DNA of 64,000 nucleotides from Salinicoccus carnicancri Crm (lineage in GTDB: Bacteria > Bacillota > Bacilli > Staphylococcales > Salinicoccaceae): the NCBI RefSeq assembly GCF_000330705.1, contig NZ_ANAM01000010.1:124001-188000 (forward strand), written 5' to 3'. The notes under the pieces are model-generated. The model was not told the origin of the DNA and made no database searches. It worked only from the letters and a program-made list of their open reading frames with translations. The translations under genes were made by a program, and so were the position numbers. Shown piece after piece: positions 1-8,357 of this stretch. Each line of letters begins with the position of its first letter. Within the stretch, counting starts at the first letter, position 1.

Positions 1-1535
1 AAGCCAGTGCCTATATTGGTGAAACTGTCCAAATCAGAAACAGGTTGTACAGCCACAGCAAGGATCCTGTCAAAAATAAATTGGACAAGGCGGTCGTAAT
101 TTCACACAATCACTTCAACCAGTCCGCCACATACAATATTGAAACCAATCTGATCAACTTCTTTATCGCAGATCAAAAGTATCAGATATTGAACAAAAGC
201 CAGATCACTTCTTCTGTCACCCATAATTACTATGAGAAGCCGAAGTACGACCACGATATATTCAAAGAATTATGGGAGAGGCTGAGAAAAGACGAACTGG
301 TTGACGGGACCCTGGAGTATCTTCAGAACAAAGATATATTCAAAATATCGCCTTACAAAGAGTTGTCCGAATCACAGATAGAGCTGAAGGAAAATATCCT
401 CGAGTTCTGCAAAAATAATATAGACAATGATAAACCGTCGGTATATTTCATTAAAGGTGAAGCCGGCACTGGAAAGAGTGTCGTACTAAGTTCAACGTTT
501 AACGCAATTCAGGATCTGGCCAATGATAAAGAGAGCGGAAAACTGTATAAAACAACGAATCATCTGCTCGTGAACCACCAGGAAATGATCAAAACTTATG
601 AAACGATTTCCGAAAGTCTTCCTAACCTGAAAAAGAAGAATTTCCTAAAACCTACGACTTTCATCAACAGAGTGAGGGACGGTAAAATCAATTCAGACAT
701 TACTTTCGTTGATGAGGCCCACCTGCTTCTATCAAGAGAGGATTCCTATAACAACTATATAGGTAATAATCACTTAAACGATATTATCCATTCGAGCAAA
801 GTCACTATCATTGTGTTTGATGAAAAACAATTTTTAAAACTGAAAAGTTACTGGACAGAAGATTTATTCAAGCAGGTCACAAAAGGGGCAGAAGTCAAGA
901 CGTTTGAGCTGACAGATCAGTTCCGCATGCAGGCGGATGATTCAGTATTGGATTGGATTGACAACTTCGTCAGTAAGAAAATAACTCCCATCCCTGCGAA
1001 TACCGATGATTACGAACTCAAAATATTCGATGACGCCGGTGAAATGTTTGAAGAGATCGAGCGCAAGGACGAGACGCATACACTTTCGAGAATCGTTGCC
1101 ACTTTTGATTATGAACATAAAAAGGACGGTGCAGATTACTACGTTGAAGAAATCGGATTCAAGGGACTCTGGAATTCAACCAATGATAAAAGGACATGGG
1201 CCGAACGTCCTGAAACCATAAAAGAAGTCGGTTCCATTTATACAATACAGGGGTTTGATTTGAACTATGTGGGTGTCATACTCGGCCCTTCTGTCTCATA
1301 TGATGAAAGGAAACAGGAACTGAAAATATTGCCCCAAAATTATCAGGACACTGAGGCATTCAGGGATTCGAAGAAAAAGACAGTCGAGTATAACGTCGAG
1401 GAGTCGAAAGAGCAGATCATTTTAAATTCTGTGAATGTATTAATGAAACGCGGTGTTAAGGGGCTTTACATTTATGCCAGTGACGAGAAGCTGCGCAAAG
1501 CCTTAAACGAAGCAAAAGTGGGGAAATCACAATGA
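1..1535 (+). CDS. GIY-YIG nuclease fused to Schlafen group 3-type (DUF2075) helicase, 5' partial
   Basis: The reading frame is open to the left window edge, so the TTG at 45 is not the start. The first visible codons give AYIGETVQIRNRLYSHS, which fits the second half of a GIY-YIG nuclease motif (YIG, the Arg-rich helix and a His); the GIY half lies outside the window. The rest is an SF1-like ATPase of the DUF2075 family (now called Schlafen group 3 helicase). Walker A GEAGTGKS is at about 456-479, Walker B FVDEAHLL near 705-730, FDEKQ near 820, TDQFRMQ near 910, TIQGFD near 1245 and a C-terminal KRG..GLYIYASDEKLR block. Known: GIY-YIG domains cut DNA, and this ATPase type remodels nucleic acid. 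Inferred: a nucleic-acid-targeting, perhaps defensive, enzyme. It overlaps the next gene by 4 bases (ATGA). By eye it is more A/T-rich than the genes to its right, suggesting transfer. Confidence 0.82.
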   Translation, partial: ASAYIGETVQIRNRLYSHSKDPVKNKLDKAVVISHNHFNQSATYNIETNLINFFIADQKYQILNKSQITSSVTHNYYEKPKYDHDIFKELWERLRKDELVDGTLEYLQNKDIFKISPYKELSESQIELKENILEFCKNNIDNDKPSVYFIKGEAGTGKSVVLSSTFNAIQDLANDKESGKLYKTTNHLLVNHQEMIKTYETISESLPNLKKKNFLKPTTFINRVRDGKINSDITFVDEAHLLLSREDSYNNYIGNNHLNDIIHSSKVTIIVFDEKQFLKLKSYWTEDLFKQVTKGAEVKTFELTDQFRMQADDSVLDWIDNFVSKKITPIPANTDDYELKIFDDAGEMFEEIERKDETHTLSRIVATFDYEHKKDGADYYVEEIGFKGLWNSTNDKRTWAERPETIKEVGSIYTIQGFDLNYVGVILGPSVSYDERKQELKILPQNYQDTEAFRDSKKKTVEYNVEESKEQIILNSVNVLMKRGVKGLYIYASDEKLRKALNEAKVGKSQ

Positions 1536-1843
1536 AGGATTTAATAGAAGAAATCAATCAATTCCGGGATGAACGCAACTGGAGACAATTCCATAATTCA
1601 AAAGACCTTGCCCTCTCACTCTCATTGGAAGCCTCGGAACTTCTTGAGAATTTTCAATGGGTATCCTCTGAGAAAGCTGTAGCAGAAAACAGGGAGAATA
1701 TTAAAGACGAGCTTGCTGATGTTTTTATATACGGCTTAATGATGGCAGATGACCTGGATATAGATATGAGAGAAGCCATTTCAGACAAACTTAAGAAAAA
1801 CGCCGTGAAATACCCTGTCAAAGATGATGATCCGTCACATTGA
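1532..1843 (+). CDS. MazG-like nucleotide pyrophosphohydrolase
   Basis: A 103-residue all-alpha protein of the MazG/RS21-C6 superfamily, whose members hydrolyse nucleoside triphosphates to monophosphates and pyrophosphate. The metal-binding signature is intact: E33-x2-E36 in EASEL and E60-x2-D63 in DELADV. Its length fits the single-domain MazG-like type, not the two-domain housekeeping MazG. It is translationally coupled to the upstream helicase by an ATGA overlap, and no other gene is on this strand before the terminator, so the two probably form one unit. Inferred role: it either cleans or depletes the nucleotide pool alongside the nuclease-helicase. The substrate cannot be told from sequence. 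Confidence 0.88.
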   Translation: MKDLIEEINQFRDERNWRQFHNSKDLALSLSLEASELLENFQWVSSEKAVAENRENIKDELADVFIYGLMMADDLDIDMREAISDKLKKNAVKYPVKDDDPSH

Positions 1844-1865
1844 TAAATCAAATACGCAGGATATG

Positions 1866-1916
1866 CAAAAAGCCGTATGTACAGCTCCTTAGGAATTGCA
1901 CATACGGCTTTTCTTG
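1866..1916. terminator. Bidirectional terminator between MazG-like and MFS genes
   Basis: AAAAGCCGTATGT pairs with ACATACGGCTTTT around a 19-nt loop, with T/A runs on both sides. It can stop the left pair and the convergent MFS gene. Confidence 0.8.
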
Positions 1917-1929
1917 ATTAGATATGATT

Positions 1930-3132
1930 CTATCCAGCATTCTCCGCGTCTGCGCTTCTCCCCCTGCTCTCATGCCTCCCGTACACGAAGTAGAATATCA
2001 CCATCGCTGCCATGATCGACAATACGAGGAACTGGTACAGTCCGCCGTAGCCGAGTGACGGCACGAGGAAGCCGAGGAAGAATGGGCCGAACCCGAGTCC
2101 GACTTCGAGCATTATGAAGTATGTGGATGTTGCGAGTCCGACATTCTCTTTGTCCGCCAGGTTGACGGAGAGTGTCTGGGCCATGGACTGGAAGTTGCCG
2201 AATCCGAGCCCGATGAGTGCGCCTGCGAGCAGCATGACGAAACTGGTTGTGGAATTTCCGAGGATGTAGAATCCGATGGCCATGAAGATGAATGTCGGAT
2301 ATATGACGATGTTTGCGCCTTTCTGGTCCAATATCCTCCCTGTCACCGGTCGTGTGAGCATGACGACTGCGGAGTAGACCAGGAAGAAGAAGCTGGCTGC
2401 TGTGATCAGGTTGACTTCTATGGCGTACAGGTTTAGGAATGACAGTATGGAGGCATACGCCAGTCCCATGAACAGGACGGAGAAGCCCATCGGCAGCGCC
2501 TTGCGGTCTATCATTTTGAACCGTCCTGTCTCTGGTTTATAATCCCGGCTGATATTGTTTATCTTGACCAGCGGCGTCATCAGTGCAACGATCAGTACTG
2601 CTGCCAGCACGAGGATGAGCATCGTATTGAAGCTCATGATTTCAAGCAGCAGGAAGCCGAGGAACGGCCCGACTGCCGAGCCGAGGACAAAACTGAGGCT
2701 GAAATAGCTGATGCCCTCCCCTCTCCGGTTCTCGGGCACTGAAATCGTGGCCAGTGTGTTCAGCGACGTGCTGACCACCCCTGTCGCAAACCCGTTCAGG
2801 AGACGTGCTGCTATCAGCAGTGCCAGTCCGCCTTCTACGAAATAAAGACCGTAAGTAAGGAAGAAGAGGACTGTGCCGATATACATGATCTTCCTTGCAC
2901 CGATGCGGTTCACCTGATGGCCGGACACTGCCCTTCCTATGAGCACCCCGACGATGAATATACTTGCCACCAATCCGGCGGTGCTCGCACTCGCATCAAA
3001 ATTCTCTATCGCAAAATTCCCTATTGTCACAATCGATACATACATCGAAAACATTATTATGAAATGATACAGGAACAGGATGACAAATTCCTTCGTCCAA
3101 ATCCTGTCGCTCAAATATTCTTTGTTCGTCAA
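1930..3132 (-). CDS. MFS transporter (drug efflux type)
   Basis: A 400-residue membrane protein with about 12 hydrophobic segments and the major facilitator layout, including the loop between helices 2 and 3 (GRAVSGHQVNRIGARK) that resembles MFS motif A. It starts at a TTG codon preceded by AAAGGA, and no better ATG fits the alignment of the first helix. It lies 14 bases behind the MarR gene on the same strand, so the two form an operon. Known: MarR-linked MFS proteins usually export drugs or toxic phenolics. The substrate is not predictable. The C-terminus is short, charged and hydrophilic. Confidence 0.85.
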   Translation of the reverse strand: MTNKEYLSDRIWTKEFVILFLYHFIIMFSMYVSIVTIGNFAIENFDASASTAGLVASIFIVGVLIGRAVSGHQVNRIGARKIMYIGTVLFFLTYGLYFVEGGLALLIAARLLNGFATGVVSTSLNTLATISVPENRRGEGISYFSLSFVLGSAVGPFLGFLLLEIMSFNTMLILVLAAVLIVALMTPLVKINNISRDYKPETGRFKMIDRKALPMGFSVLFMGLAYASILSFLNLYAIEVNLITAASFFFLVYSAVVMLTRPVTGRILDQKGANIVIYPTFIFMAIGFYILGNSTTSFVMLLAGALIGLGFGNFQSMAQTLSVNLADKENVGLATSTYFIMLEVGLGFGPFFLGFLVPSLGYGGLYQFLVLSIMAAMVIFYFVYGRHESRGRSADAENAG

Positions 3133-3146
3133 ACTGAGGATCCTTT

Positions 3147-3554
3147 CTATATTTTCATTTTTTCAAAGTTGGTGATCATCGCTTCCAGCTGTTCACGGTC
3201 TACATCCTGCAGCACTTCGCGCTGCATTTCGTCCATCTTCTTTCGTACTTCATCATAAAGATGGACCCCGTCTTCTGTCATCGTCAGATTTTTGACCCGC
3301 CGGTCCTCACCCTGCTCGGATTGTATGAGACCGAGCTCCAGCAGATGCTTGATCACTTTGTTCGCCGTCGGCTTCTCGATCTGCCGCCGCCTGCTGACAT
3401 CCGCAAGCGTCGTCGTGCCGTGCTTCGCAATGTCCTTCAGAATCAGCCACTGGGAGCTGTACAGGTTATATGCAGTCAGAATGCTGTTCGCCCTGTTGAT
3501 ATACGGGCGGTACAGAGCTACATATGCATCAAAGAATTCCTGTTCAATACGCAT
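3147..3554 (-). CDS. MarR family transcriptional regulator
   Basis: A 135-residue protein with the winged helix-turn-helix of MarR: the recognition region STTLADVSRR-like (TTTLADVSRRRQIEKPTANK) at about residues 48-67 and the wing EQGEDRRVKNL at about 79-90. ATG is preceded by AGAGGTG. It is the first gene of an operon with the MFS gene behind it. A perfect palindrome lies directly upstream, so it most likely represses its own operon and is released by a small ligand, as is usual for the family. The ligand is unknown. Confidence 0.9.
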   Translation of the reverse strand: MRIEQEFFDAYVALYRPYINRANSILTAYNLYSSQWLILKDIAKHGTTTLADVSRRRQIEKPTANKVIKHLLELGLIQSEQGEDRRVKNLTMTEDGVHLYDEVRKKMDEMQREVLQDVDREQLEAMITNFEKMKI

Positions 3555-3564
3555 GTATACACCT

Positions 3565-3597
3565 CTTTAAAATTAGTTAGACTAACTAATTTTAAAG
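3565..3597. promoter_or_regulatory. MarR operator: 33-bp perfect palindrome
   Basis: Two exact 16-bp arms around a single central A, core TTAGTTAG-A-CTAACTAA, ending 11 bases upstream of the MarR start codon. The length and symmetry suit a MarR dimer. Function is inferred from position. Confidence 0.75.
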
Positions 3598-3763
3598 CAT
3601 AGAGTCGATATAGTCAAGATTCAAATTATCTTAAAAACATAAATCATAAAAACTTATCATTAATGATATTAATAATAGATTAAACTTATTATTAGATGTA
3701 TGATACAGTATTTCTGAGGAGTATTTTGAATCTTCTATCAAAATGATGAAGGGGATGACATGC

Positions 3764-4534
3764 ATGGATATCAAACAGGATGTTAAAAAACAGTTCGGGC
3801 GCAGTGCGGGTCTTTATGTAAGCAGCAAAATACATCGCAGTGGCGGGGATCTTGCAGCACTGATTGAAATGGCACATGCTGAAGAAACGGAATATGCGCT
3901 TGACGTCGCCACAGGCGGCGGGCATACGGCGAACGCCCTCGCTCCACTCGTCAAAAAAGTGACAGCGATGGATATCACACCTGAAATGCTTGAAAACGCC
4001 GGGAAATTCATTGAGGGCAATGGCCACAGTAATGTAGAGTTTGTCGAAGGCGATGCCGAGAAGATGCCGTTTGAGGATGAATCATTCGACATTGTCACCT
4101 GCCGGATTGCACCCCATCACTTCCCGAATATCGGGGACTTCATAAAGGAAGTATACCGTGTACTGAAACCAGGCGGCCGCTTCCTGCTGGATGATAATGT
4201 TGCACCTGAAGAGGATGCATTCGATGAATTCTATAATAAGATCGAAAAAATACGCGACTACAGTCATCACCGGGCCTGGAAGAAGACGGAATGGCTGCGC
4301 ATGCTTGAACATACCGCCTTCGAGATTGTCGAGATGCACCGCTTCGAAAAACACTTTGACTTTGAAGACTGGTGCAACCGGATGCATTTGACGAATCAGG
4401 AGAAGAGAACACTGACCCGCATAATGCTTGAAGCAGATGAAAAAGTGACACAGAAGTTCCGCATCCAGTCAGATGCAGGTAAAATCGAATCGTTTCAGGG
4501 AGAGGCTGTACTATTAAGCTCTGTTAAATGGTGA
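3764..4534 (+). CDS. Class I SAM-dependent methyltransferase
   Basis: About 256 residues. The start chosen is the fourth in-frame ATG (MDIKQDVKKQ), because AAGGGG sits 9 bases before it; earlier ATGs at 3743, 3746 and 3755 have poorer spacing. Methyltransferase_11/UbiE-type fold: SAM motif I ALDVATGGGHTA, acidic residue D in TAMDITPEML, EGDAEKMPFEDESFD, and the post-motif VYRVLKPGGRFLLDD. The closest recognised type is YcgJ/UbiE-like small-molecule methyltransferases. The acceptor is unknown. It stands alone between the MarR operator and a strong terminator. Confidence 0.85.
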   Translation: MDIKQDVKKQFGRSAGLYVSSKIHRSGGDLAALIEMAHAEETEYALDVATGGGHTANALAPLVKKVTAMDITPEMLENAGKFIEGNGHSNVEFVEGDAEKMPFEDESFDIVTCRIAPHHFPNIGDFIKEVYRVLKPGGRFLLDDNVAPEEDAFDEFYNKIEKIRDYSHHRAWKKTEWLRMLEHTAFEIVEMHRFEKHFDFEDWCNRMHLTNQEKRTLTRIMLEADEKVTQKFRIQSDAGKIESFQGEAVLLSSVKW

Positions 4535-4552
4535 TTCAGCATACCGTATAAA

Positions 4553-4596
4553 TAAGAGGGGGGAGGATATCATGATGATATCCTCCCCCCTCTTTT
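4553..4596. terminator. Strong bidirectional terminator
   Basis: A very long stem: AAGAGGGGGGAGGATATCAT pairs with the reverse complement ending in CCCCCCTCTTTT. It separates the methyltransferase from the convergent kdgR. Confidence 0.9.
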
Positions 4597-4604
4597 GTTC
4601 CTGA

Positions 4605-5570
4605 TCATCTCTCTATGAGTTTCCCTTTATAGCTGTTTACCATTTTGTCAGGTCCTGCCCCACCCTCGACTTTATCCATTAATGCCATATATGCATTTTT
4701 GGCGATCTCTTCGACCGGCTGTACAATTGTGGAAATCCGCGGGCGATATACATCTGCCAGCGGGACATCATCTATCGCAATCAGCTGATTTTTTTCAAGA
4801 TCCAGGTGTACTTCATTCGCGAATTCCAGGAATGCCATAAGTGCGAAGTCATTGGCAAGTATGATGCCATTCGGACTCCCGTCTGTAAACTCTGCTTCTA
4901 TATGTGAGTAGAGTGCATCATTCTCTCCCGTTATGACTTTCTGTCCGGGTGCCAGTTCCTTGAACCGGGCCAGGCGCTCGACCCGCGGGGTAATGTCCAG
5001 TTCATCCGAAGTACCGATATAATAGAAGTTTTCGATCTTTTTGTTCTGCAGATGCCAAAATGCCATTTCAATCGCATGGTGGTTATCCAGCTTGAAGGAT
5101 GGTATATCCACCTGCTCCATGAACCTGTCGACGAACACCACCGGGAAATTCTGATTGGCAAGGCTCTTATACAGGGCATCATTCGCAGTCGTCGGCATGA
5201 TAATCATGCCGTCCACCTGCTTTTCCATCAGACTGCTGATGTACTTCCCCTCTTTTTCGGGATCATCGTCGGCATTGCATATGATCAGGTTATAGTTGTT
5301 TTCATCACAGTAGTCTTCTATCTTCCTTGTGAGTGATACGGCAAAATGATGCAGGATGTTCGACACGATGATCCCCACCGTCTTTGTCGATCTGCTCTTT
5401 AGATTCCTGGCCATGAAATTGGGACGGTATCCGAGCTCGACCACCGCTTCTTTTATCCTGTTTCTGGTGTCCTCCCCCATATAGTTATACCGCCCGTTGA
5501 GATACTGGGAAACGGTACTGACCGAGACGCCCGAGCGCTCTGCCACATCTTTGATTGTTATCCTTTTCAT
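4605..5570 (-). CDS. kdgR: LacI-family repressor, KdgR-like
   Basis: A 321-residue LacI/GalR protein. The N-terminal HTH is TIKDVAERSGVSVSTVSQYL, followed by the hinge-helix region GYRPNFMARNLKS and a periplasmic-binding-protein-like effector domain (VGIIVSN, DGMIIMPTT, NGIILANDFA, IAIDDVPLADVYRPRISTI). It is divergent from kdgA-kdgK, and the intergenic region contains palindromes typical of LacI-family operators. By analogy with Bacillus KdgR it should repress the kdg genes and respond to 2-keto-3-deoxygluconate or a related sugar acid. The effector is an inference from context. Confidence 0.85.
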   Translation of the reverse strand: MKRITIKDVAERSGVSVSTVSQYLNGRYNYMGEDTRNRIKEAVVELGYRPNFMARNLKSRSTKTVGIIVSNILHHFAVSLTRKIEDYCDENNYNLIICNADDDPEKEGKYISSLMEKQVDGMIIMPTTANDALYKSLANQNFPVVFVDRFMEQVDIPSFKLDNHHAIEMAFWHLQNKKIENFYYIGTSDELDITPRVERLARFKELAPGQKVITGENDALYSHIEAEFTDGSPNGIILANDFALMAFLEFANEVHLDLEKNQLIAIDDVPLADVYRPRISTIVQPVEEIAKNAYMALMDKVEGGAGPDKMVNSYKGKLIER

Positions 5571-5589
5571 GTTATAATGCTCCTAAGGA

Positions 5590-5614
5590 TAAAACGTTTT
5601 AGTAAAACGCTCTA
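5590..5614. promoter_or_regulatory. Probable KdgR operators
   Basis: A perfect palindrome TAAAACGTTTTA (5590-5601) is followed one base later by a degenerate copy TAAAACGCTCTA (5603-5614), just upstream of kdgR and in the kdgA leader. The central CG with A/T arms is typical of LacI-family sites. Binding by KdgR is inferred from position. Confidence 0.6.
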
Positions 5615-5681
5615 TTTTTATTTTCAATCTACATTTAACGTAGCATGCAGTCAAGAAAATATCCACTTGGGAGTGAAGATC

Positions 5682-6323
5682 ATGAAGAAATTCGACATTC
5701 TGAATAAAATCCGAAAGAATTATCTGGTCGCCGTCGTCCGCGGCAAAGGGTTCGACGATACTGTTAAAATGATCGACAGCATTATAGAAGGCGGCATCAG
5801 AAACATTGAAATCACCTACACTACACCGGGGGCGAGCGCACTGATCGAGCATTTCGCCGGACGCGGGGATATCTGCGTCGGCGCCGGGACGGTCATGTCA
5901 CGTGAAACTGCGGACGAGGCGATCCGTCGCGGGGCACAGTATATCGTCAGTCCGCATTTTGATGCCGGGGTTTCCGAACTGTGCAACCTGAACCAGATCC
6001 CCTACCTGCCGGGATGCGCCACCGCGACTGAAGTTGTCGCTGCGATGAAATCCGGTGTCGATGTACTGAAGGTATTCCCGGGCGGCGTGCTCGGCGCATC
6101 ATTCATCAAAGACATCAAAGGCCCGATGCCGCATGCTAACCTCATGCCATCCGGCGGGGTCAATAAGGACAACATGGCCGAATGGATGGAAAACGGCGCT
6201 TTTGCCGTCGGCATCGGCAGTGCACTTGCCAAAGGATATGACGGTTCCAACCCTGAAGTTGTCAAAGCGAATACAGAAAGCTTCGTCGCTGTCTACGAAG
6301 CTCAAGTGAAGGGGGAAGAATGA
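5682..6323 (+). CDS. kdgA: 2-dehydro-3-deoxyphosphogluconate (KDPG/KHG) aldolase
   Basis: A 213-residue class I aldolase that splits KDPG into pyruvate and glyceraldehyde 3-phosphate, the last step of hexuronate breakdown. The start is the ATG giving MKKFDILNKI, preceded by GGGAGTGAAG; the open frame extends further upstream but without family similarity. Catalytic residues are present: E43 in EITYTTP and the Schiff-base lysine K130 in DVLKVFPGG; phosphate-binding GGV (SGGVNKDN) and the C-terminal GIGSAL loop are present too. It overlaps kdgK by 4 bases and is divergent from kdgR. Confidence 0.95.
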   Translation: MKKFDILNKIRKNYLVAVVRGKGFDDTVKMIDSIIEGGIRNIEITYTTPGASALIEHFAGRGDICVGAGTVMSRETADEAIRRGAQYIVSPHFDAGVSELCNLNQIPYLPGCATATEVVAAMKSGVDVLKVFPGGVLGASFIKDIKGPMPHANLMPSGGVNKDNMAEWMENGAFAVGIGSALAKGYDGSNPEVVKANTESFVAVYEAQVKGEE

Positions 6324-7333
6324 TGCGCTTCATCACTTTCGGGGAAATCATGATGCGGCTCAGCACCGAAGCCGCTGACACTTTCACGACTGCCAGCCAT
6401 TTCAACATCAACATCGGCGGCAGCGAAATGAACGTCGCAATGAGCCTTGCCGCTTCCGGCGTGGACGTCTCGATGATCACTTCCCTTCCGGACAACGGCT
6501 TCGGCCGGCGGACTGTATCCATGCTCAAAAGCAATGACATCGAAACAGGGCACATCAACCTGAAGGGGCGCCGTATGGGGACGTATTTCCTTGAAAAGGG
6601 GTTCAACGTCCGCGGCTCCTCTGTCATCTACGACCGCAAATACTCCAGCCTTGAGCAGTCCACCAGGTCCGATTACGATTTTGACGATGCGTTCCAAGGA
6701 TATGACTGGTTCCACTTCAGCGGCATCACCCCTGCACTCAACACTGAAATGCAGGAAGTGCTCATGGACGCACTGGAAGCGGCAAAGGCGCGCGGCATGA
6801 AGATCAGCGCCGACCTGAACTTCCGCGGCAACCTGTGGAGCTTCGAAGAAGCGAGGAAGACGATGACGAAGTTCGTCAAATACTGCGATGTCATCTTCGG
6901 CTATGAGCCGCTCGAGCTGATCGAGGACGGCAGAGAGGTCAAGGACGGACTCGAGCGCAACCCGGATGCTGATACACTCAAGCCGATACTGGAGAAGATC
7001 CACAAGGAATACGGCGTGTCACATATCGCGTTCACACAGCGTACAGTGGTCCATTCCAACAGGAATATCATCAGGGCGATGATCTCAACAGGCGATTCCA
7101 TCCACGAAACGGACGCCTACGAAGTCGAAATCCTCGACCGCATCGGTACAGGGGATGCCTTCACAGCAGGGGTCATCCACGGTCTGATGGATGATGAGAT
7201 GGGTTATGAAGATACACTGCAGAACGCACTCGGCAACATGCTTTACAAGCATACGATCAGCGGGGATTTCCTGACCGAAGACATTGCCACGATGGGCAGT
7301 GTGCTCGATGCGACCAGAGAAGTGAAAAGATGA
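6320..7333 (+). CDS. kdgK: 2-dehydro-3-deoxygluconokinase
   Basis: A PfkB/ribokinase-family sugar kinase of about 336 residues that phosphorylates KDG to KDPG. The N-terminal strand FITFGEIMMRLS and the GGSEMNVAMSLA block bind the sugar acid. The PfkB signature 2 DRIGTGDAFTAG lies at about residue 271, with the catalytic Asp in GTGD. The first ATG overlaps the kdgA stop (ATGA); a second ATG follows directly and either could serve. It is the second gene of the kdgAK operon under KdgR control. Confidence 0.94.
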   Translation: MMRFITFGEIMMRLSTEAADTFTTASHFNINIGGSEMNVAMSLAASGVDVSMITSLPDNGFGRRTVSMLKSNDIETGHINLKGRRMGTYFLEKGFNVRGSSVIYDRKYSSLEQSTRSDYDFDDAFQGYDWFHFSGITPALNTEMQEVLMDALEAAKARGMKISADLNFRGNLWSFEEARKTMTKFVKYCDVIFGYEPLELIEDGREVKDGLERNPDADTLKPILEKIHKEYGVSHIAFTQRTVVHSNRNIIRAMISTGDSIHETDAYEVEILDRIGTGDAFTAGVIHGLMDDEMGYEDTLQNALGNMLYKHTISGDFLTEDIATMGSVLDATREVKR

Positions 7334-7343
7334 TTTTGGAAAG

Positions 7344-7367
7344 GACGGTGCAACGCCGTCTTTTTTT
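7344..7367 (+). terminator. Terminator after kdgK
   Basis: Hairpin GACGGTG-CAA-CGCCGTC followed by seven T residues. Confidence 0.85.
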
Positions 7368-7376
7368 GATTTTAAA

Positions 7377-7407
7377 AATACTCCCTCCAAATTTTGGAGG
7401 GAGTATT
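7377..7407. terminator. Terminator after uxuB (convergent)
   Basis: AATACTCCCTCCAAA pairs with TTTGGAGGGAGTATT. On the minus strand it follows the uxuB stop and is itself followed by T-rich sequence. Confidence 0.8.
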
Positions 7408-7417
7408 TCGTGACATA

Positions 7418-8260
7418 TCAAACACCTGAATATGCCGAGAAACCGCCGTCGACAGGGATCGTTATGCCGGTGACGAAGCCGGACGCCTTATGGTCGGCGA
7501 GATAGAGCAGCGTGCCGAGGAGTTCCTCCGGCTCGCCGAAACGGCCCATCGGTGTGGCACTGATGATCTTATGGCTCCTGTCGGTCAGATTGCCGTCACC
7601 GTCGAACAGGAGATCTTTATTCTGCCTGGTGGCAAGGAAACCCGGTGCGATGCCGTTGACCCTGACACCTGTTTTGGAAAGGTATACGCTCAGCCACTGG
7701 GTGAAGTTCGTCACCGAAGACTTCGCCCCGCTGTATGCCGGGATCTTCGTCAGCGGCGTATACGCGTTCATGGATGAGATATTGATGACTGTCGCATGCT
7801 CTTTCGGCGCCATGTCACGCCCGAAAATCTGGGATGGGATGAGTGTGCCCAGGAAGTTGAGCTTGAATACGAAATCGATGCCGTCGGTGTCGAGCTCGAA
7901 GAAGTCCTTGACGTTCGGATCGTCAATCTTTTCGGTATCGAGGTATTCATCGTCAGTCGATGCAGACGGGTTGTTGCCTCCGGCTCCATTTACGAGAATA
8001 TCGCATGTGCCGAATTTTTCACTGATTTCGCTTCTTGCCGCTTCGACCGAAGTCTTGTCCGTCACATCACAGCTGATCCCGACCGCTTCGCCGCCGTCCT
8101 TTCTTATCTCCTCTGCGACCGCTTCGCAGTTTTCGAGCGTACGCCCGAGTATTGCCACTTTCGCTCCGGCCCCGGCCAGGGCTTTGCAGAAATGGGAACC
8201 GAGCACTCCCCCGCCGCCTGTGACAACCGCCGTCTTTCCTGAAAGGTCTGTATTATTCAT
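7418..8260 (-). CDS. uxuB: SDR-type D-mannonate oxidoreductase (fructuronate reductase)
   Basis: A 280-residue classical SDR. Coenzyme motif TGGGGVLG at 14-21, NGAGG at 91-95, catalytic S162/S163, Y176 and K180 (YSGAK). The long insert after NGAGG (NPSASTDDEYLD...) and the overall sequence match the SDR that replaces the long-chain UxuB in Bacillus-type uronate clusters (YjmF), which interconverts fructuronate and mannonate with NAD(P). ATG is preceded by AGGAGGTAATGAC. It is divergent from the ROK regulator and close to uxuA/uxaC, which supports the role. Substrate is assigned by context as well as sequence. Confidence 0.85.
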   Translation of the reverse strand: MNNTDLSGKTAVVTGGGGVLGSHFCKALAGAGAKVAILGRTLENCEAVAEEIRKDGGEAVGISCDVTDKTSVEAARSEISEKFGTCDILVNGAGGNNPSASTDDEYLDTEKIDDPNVKDFFELDTDGIDFVFKLNFLGTLIPSQIFGRDMAPKEHATVINISSMNAYTPLTKIPAYSGAKSSVTNFTQWLSVYLSKTGVRVNGIAPGFLATRQNKDLLFDGDGNLTDRSHKIISATPMGRFGEPEELLGTLLYLADHKASGFVTGITIPVDGGFSAYSGV

Positions 8261-8320
8261 GTCATTACCTCCTGATAATTTAATGTCGAATTGCTGATAT
8301 TGCGATATTTTGTTAAAATC

Positions 8321-8340
8321 AGTTTAATTAGTAAACCAAG
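8321..8340. promoter_or_regulatory. Probable ROK-regulator operator, copy 1
   Basis: AGTTTA-N7-AACCAA with inverted symmetry (GTTTA-N5-TAAAC), between uxuB and the divergent ROK gene. It matches sites at 15311 and 20296 with identical spacing. Confidence 0.6.
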
Positions 8341-8357
8341 ATGAGGGTGGATATTCT

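Noticed and set aside
45-1535. TTG at 45 as the start of the helicase gene
   Set aside because: The same frame is open to the window edge and encodes part of a GIY-YIG domain upstream of that codon; the gene is cut by the edge.
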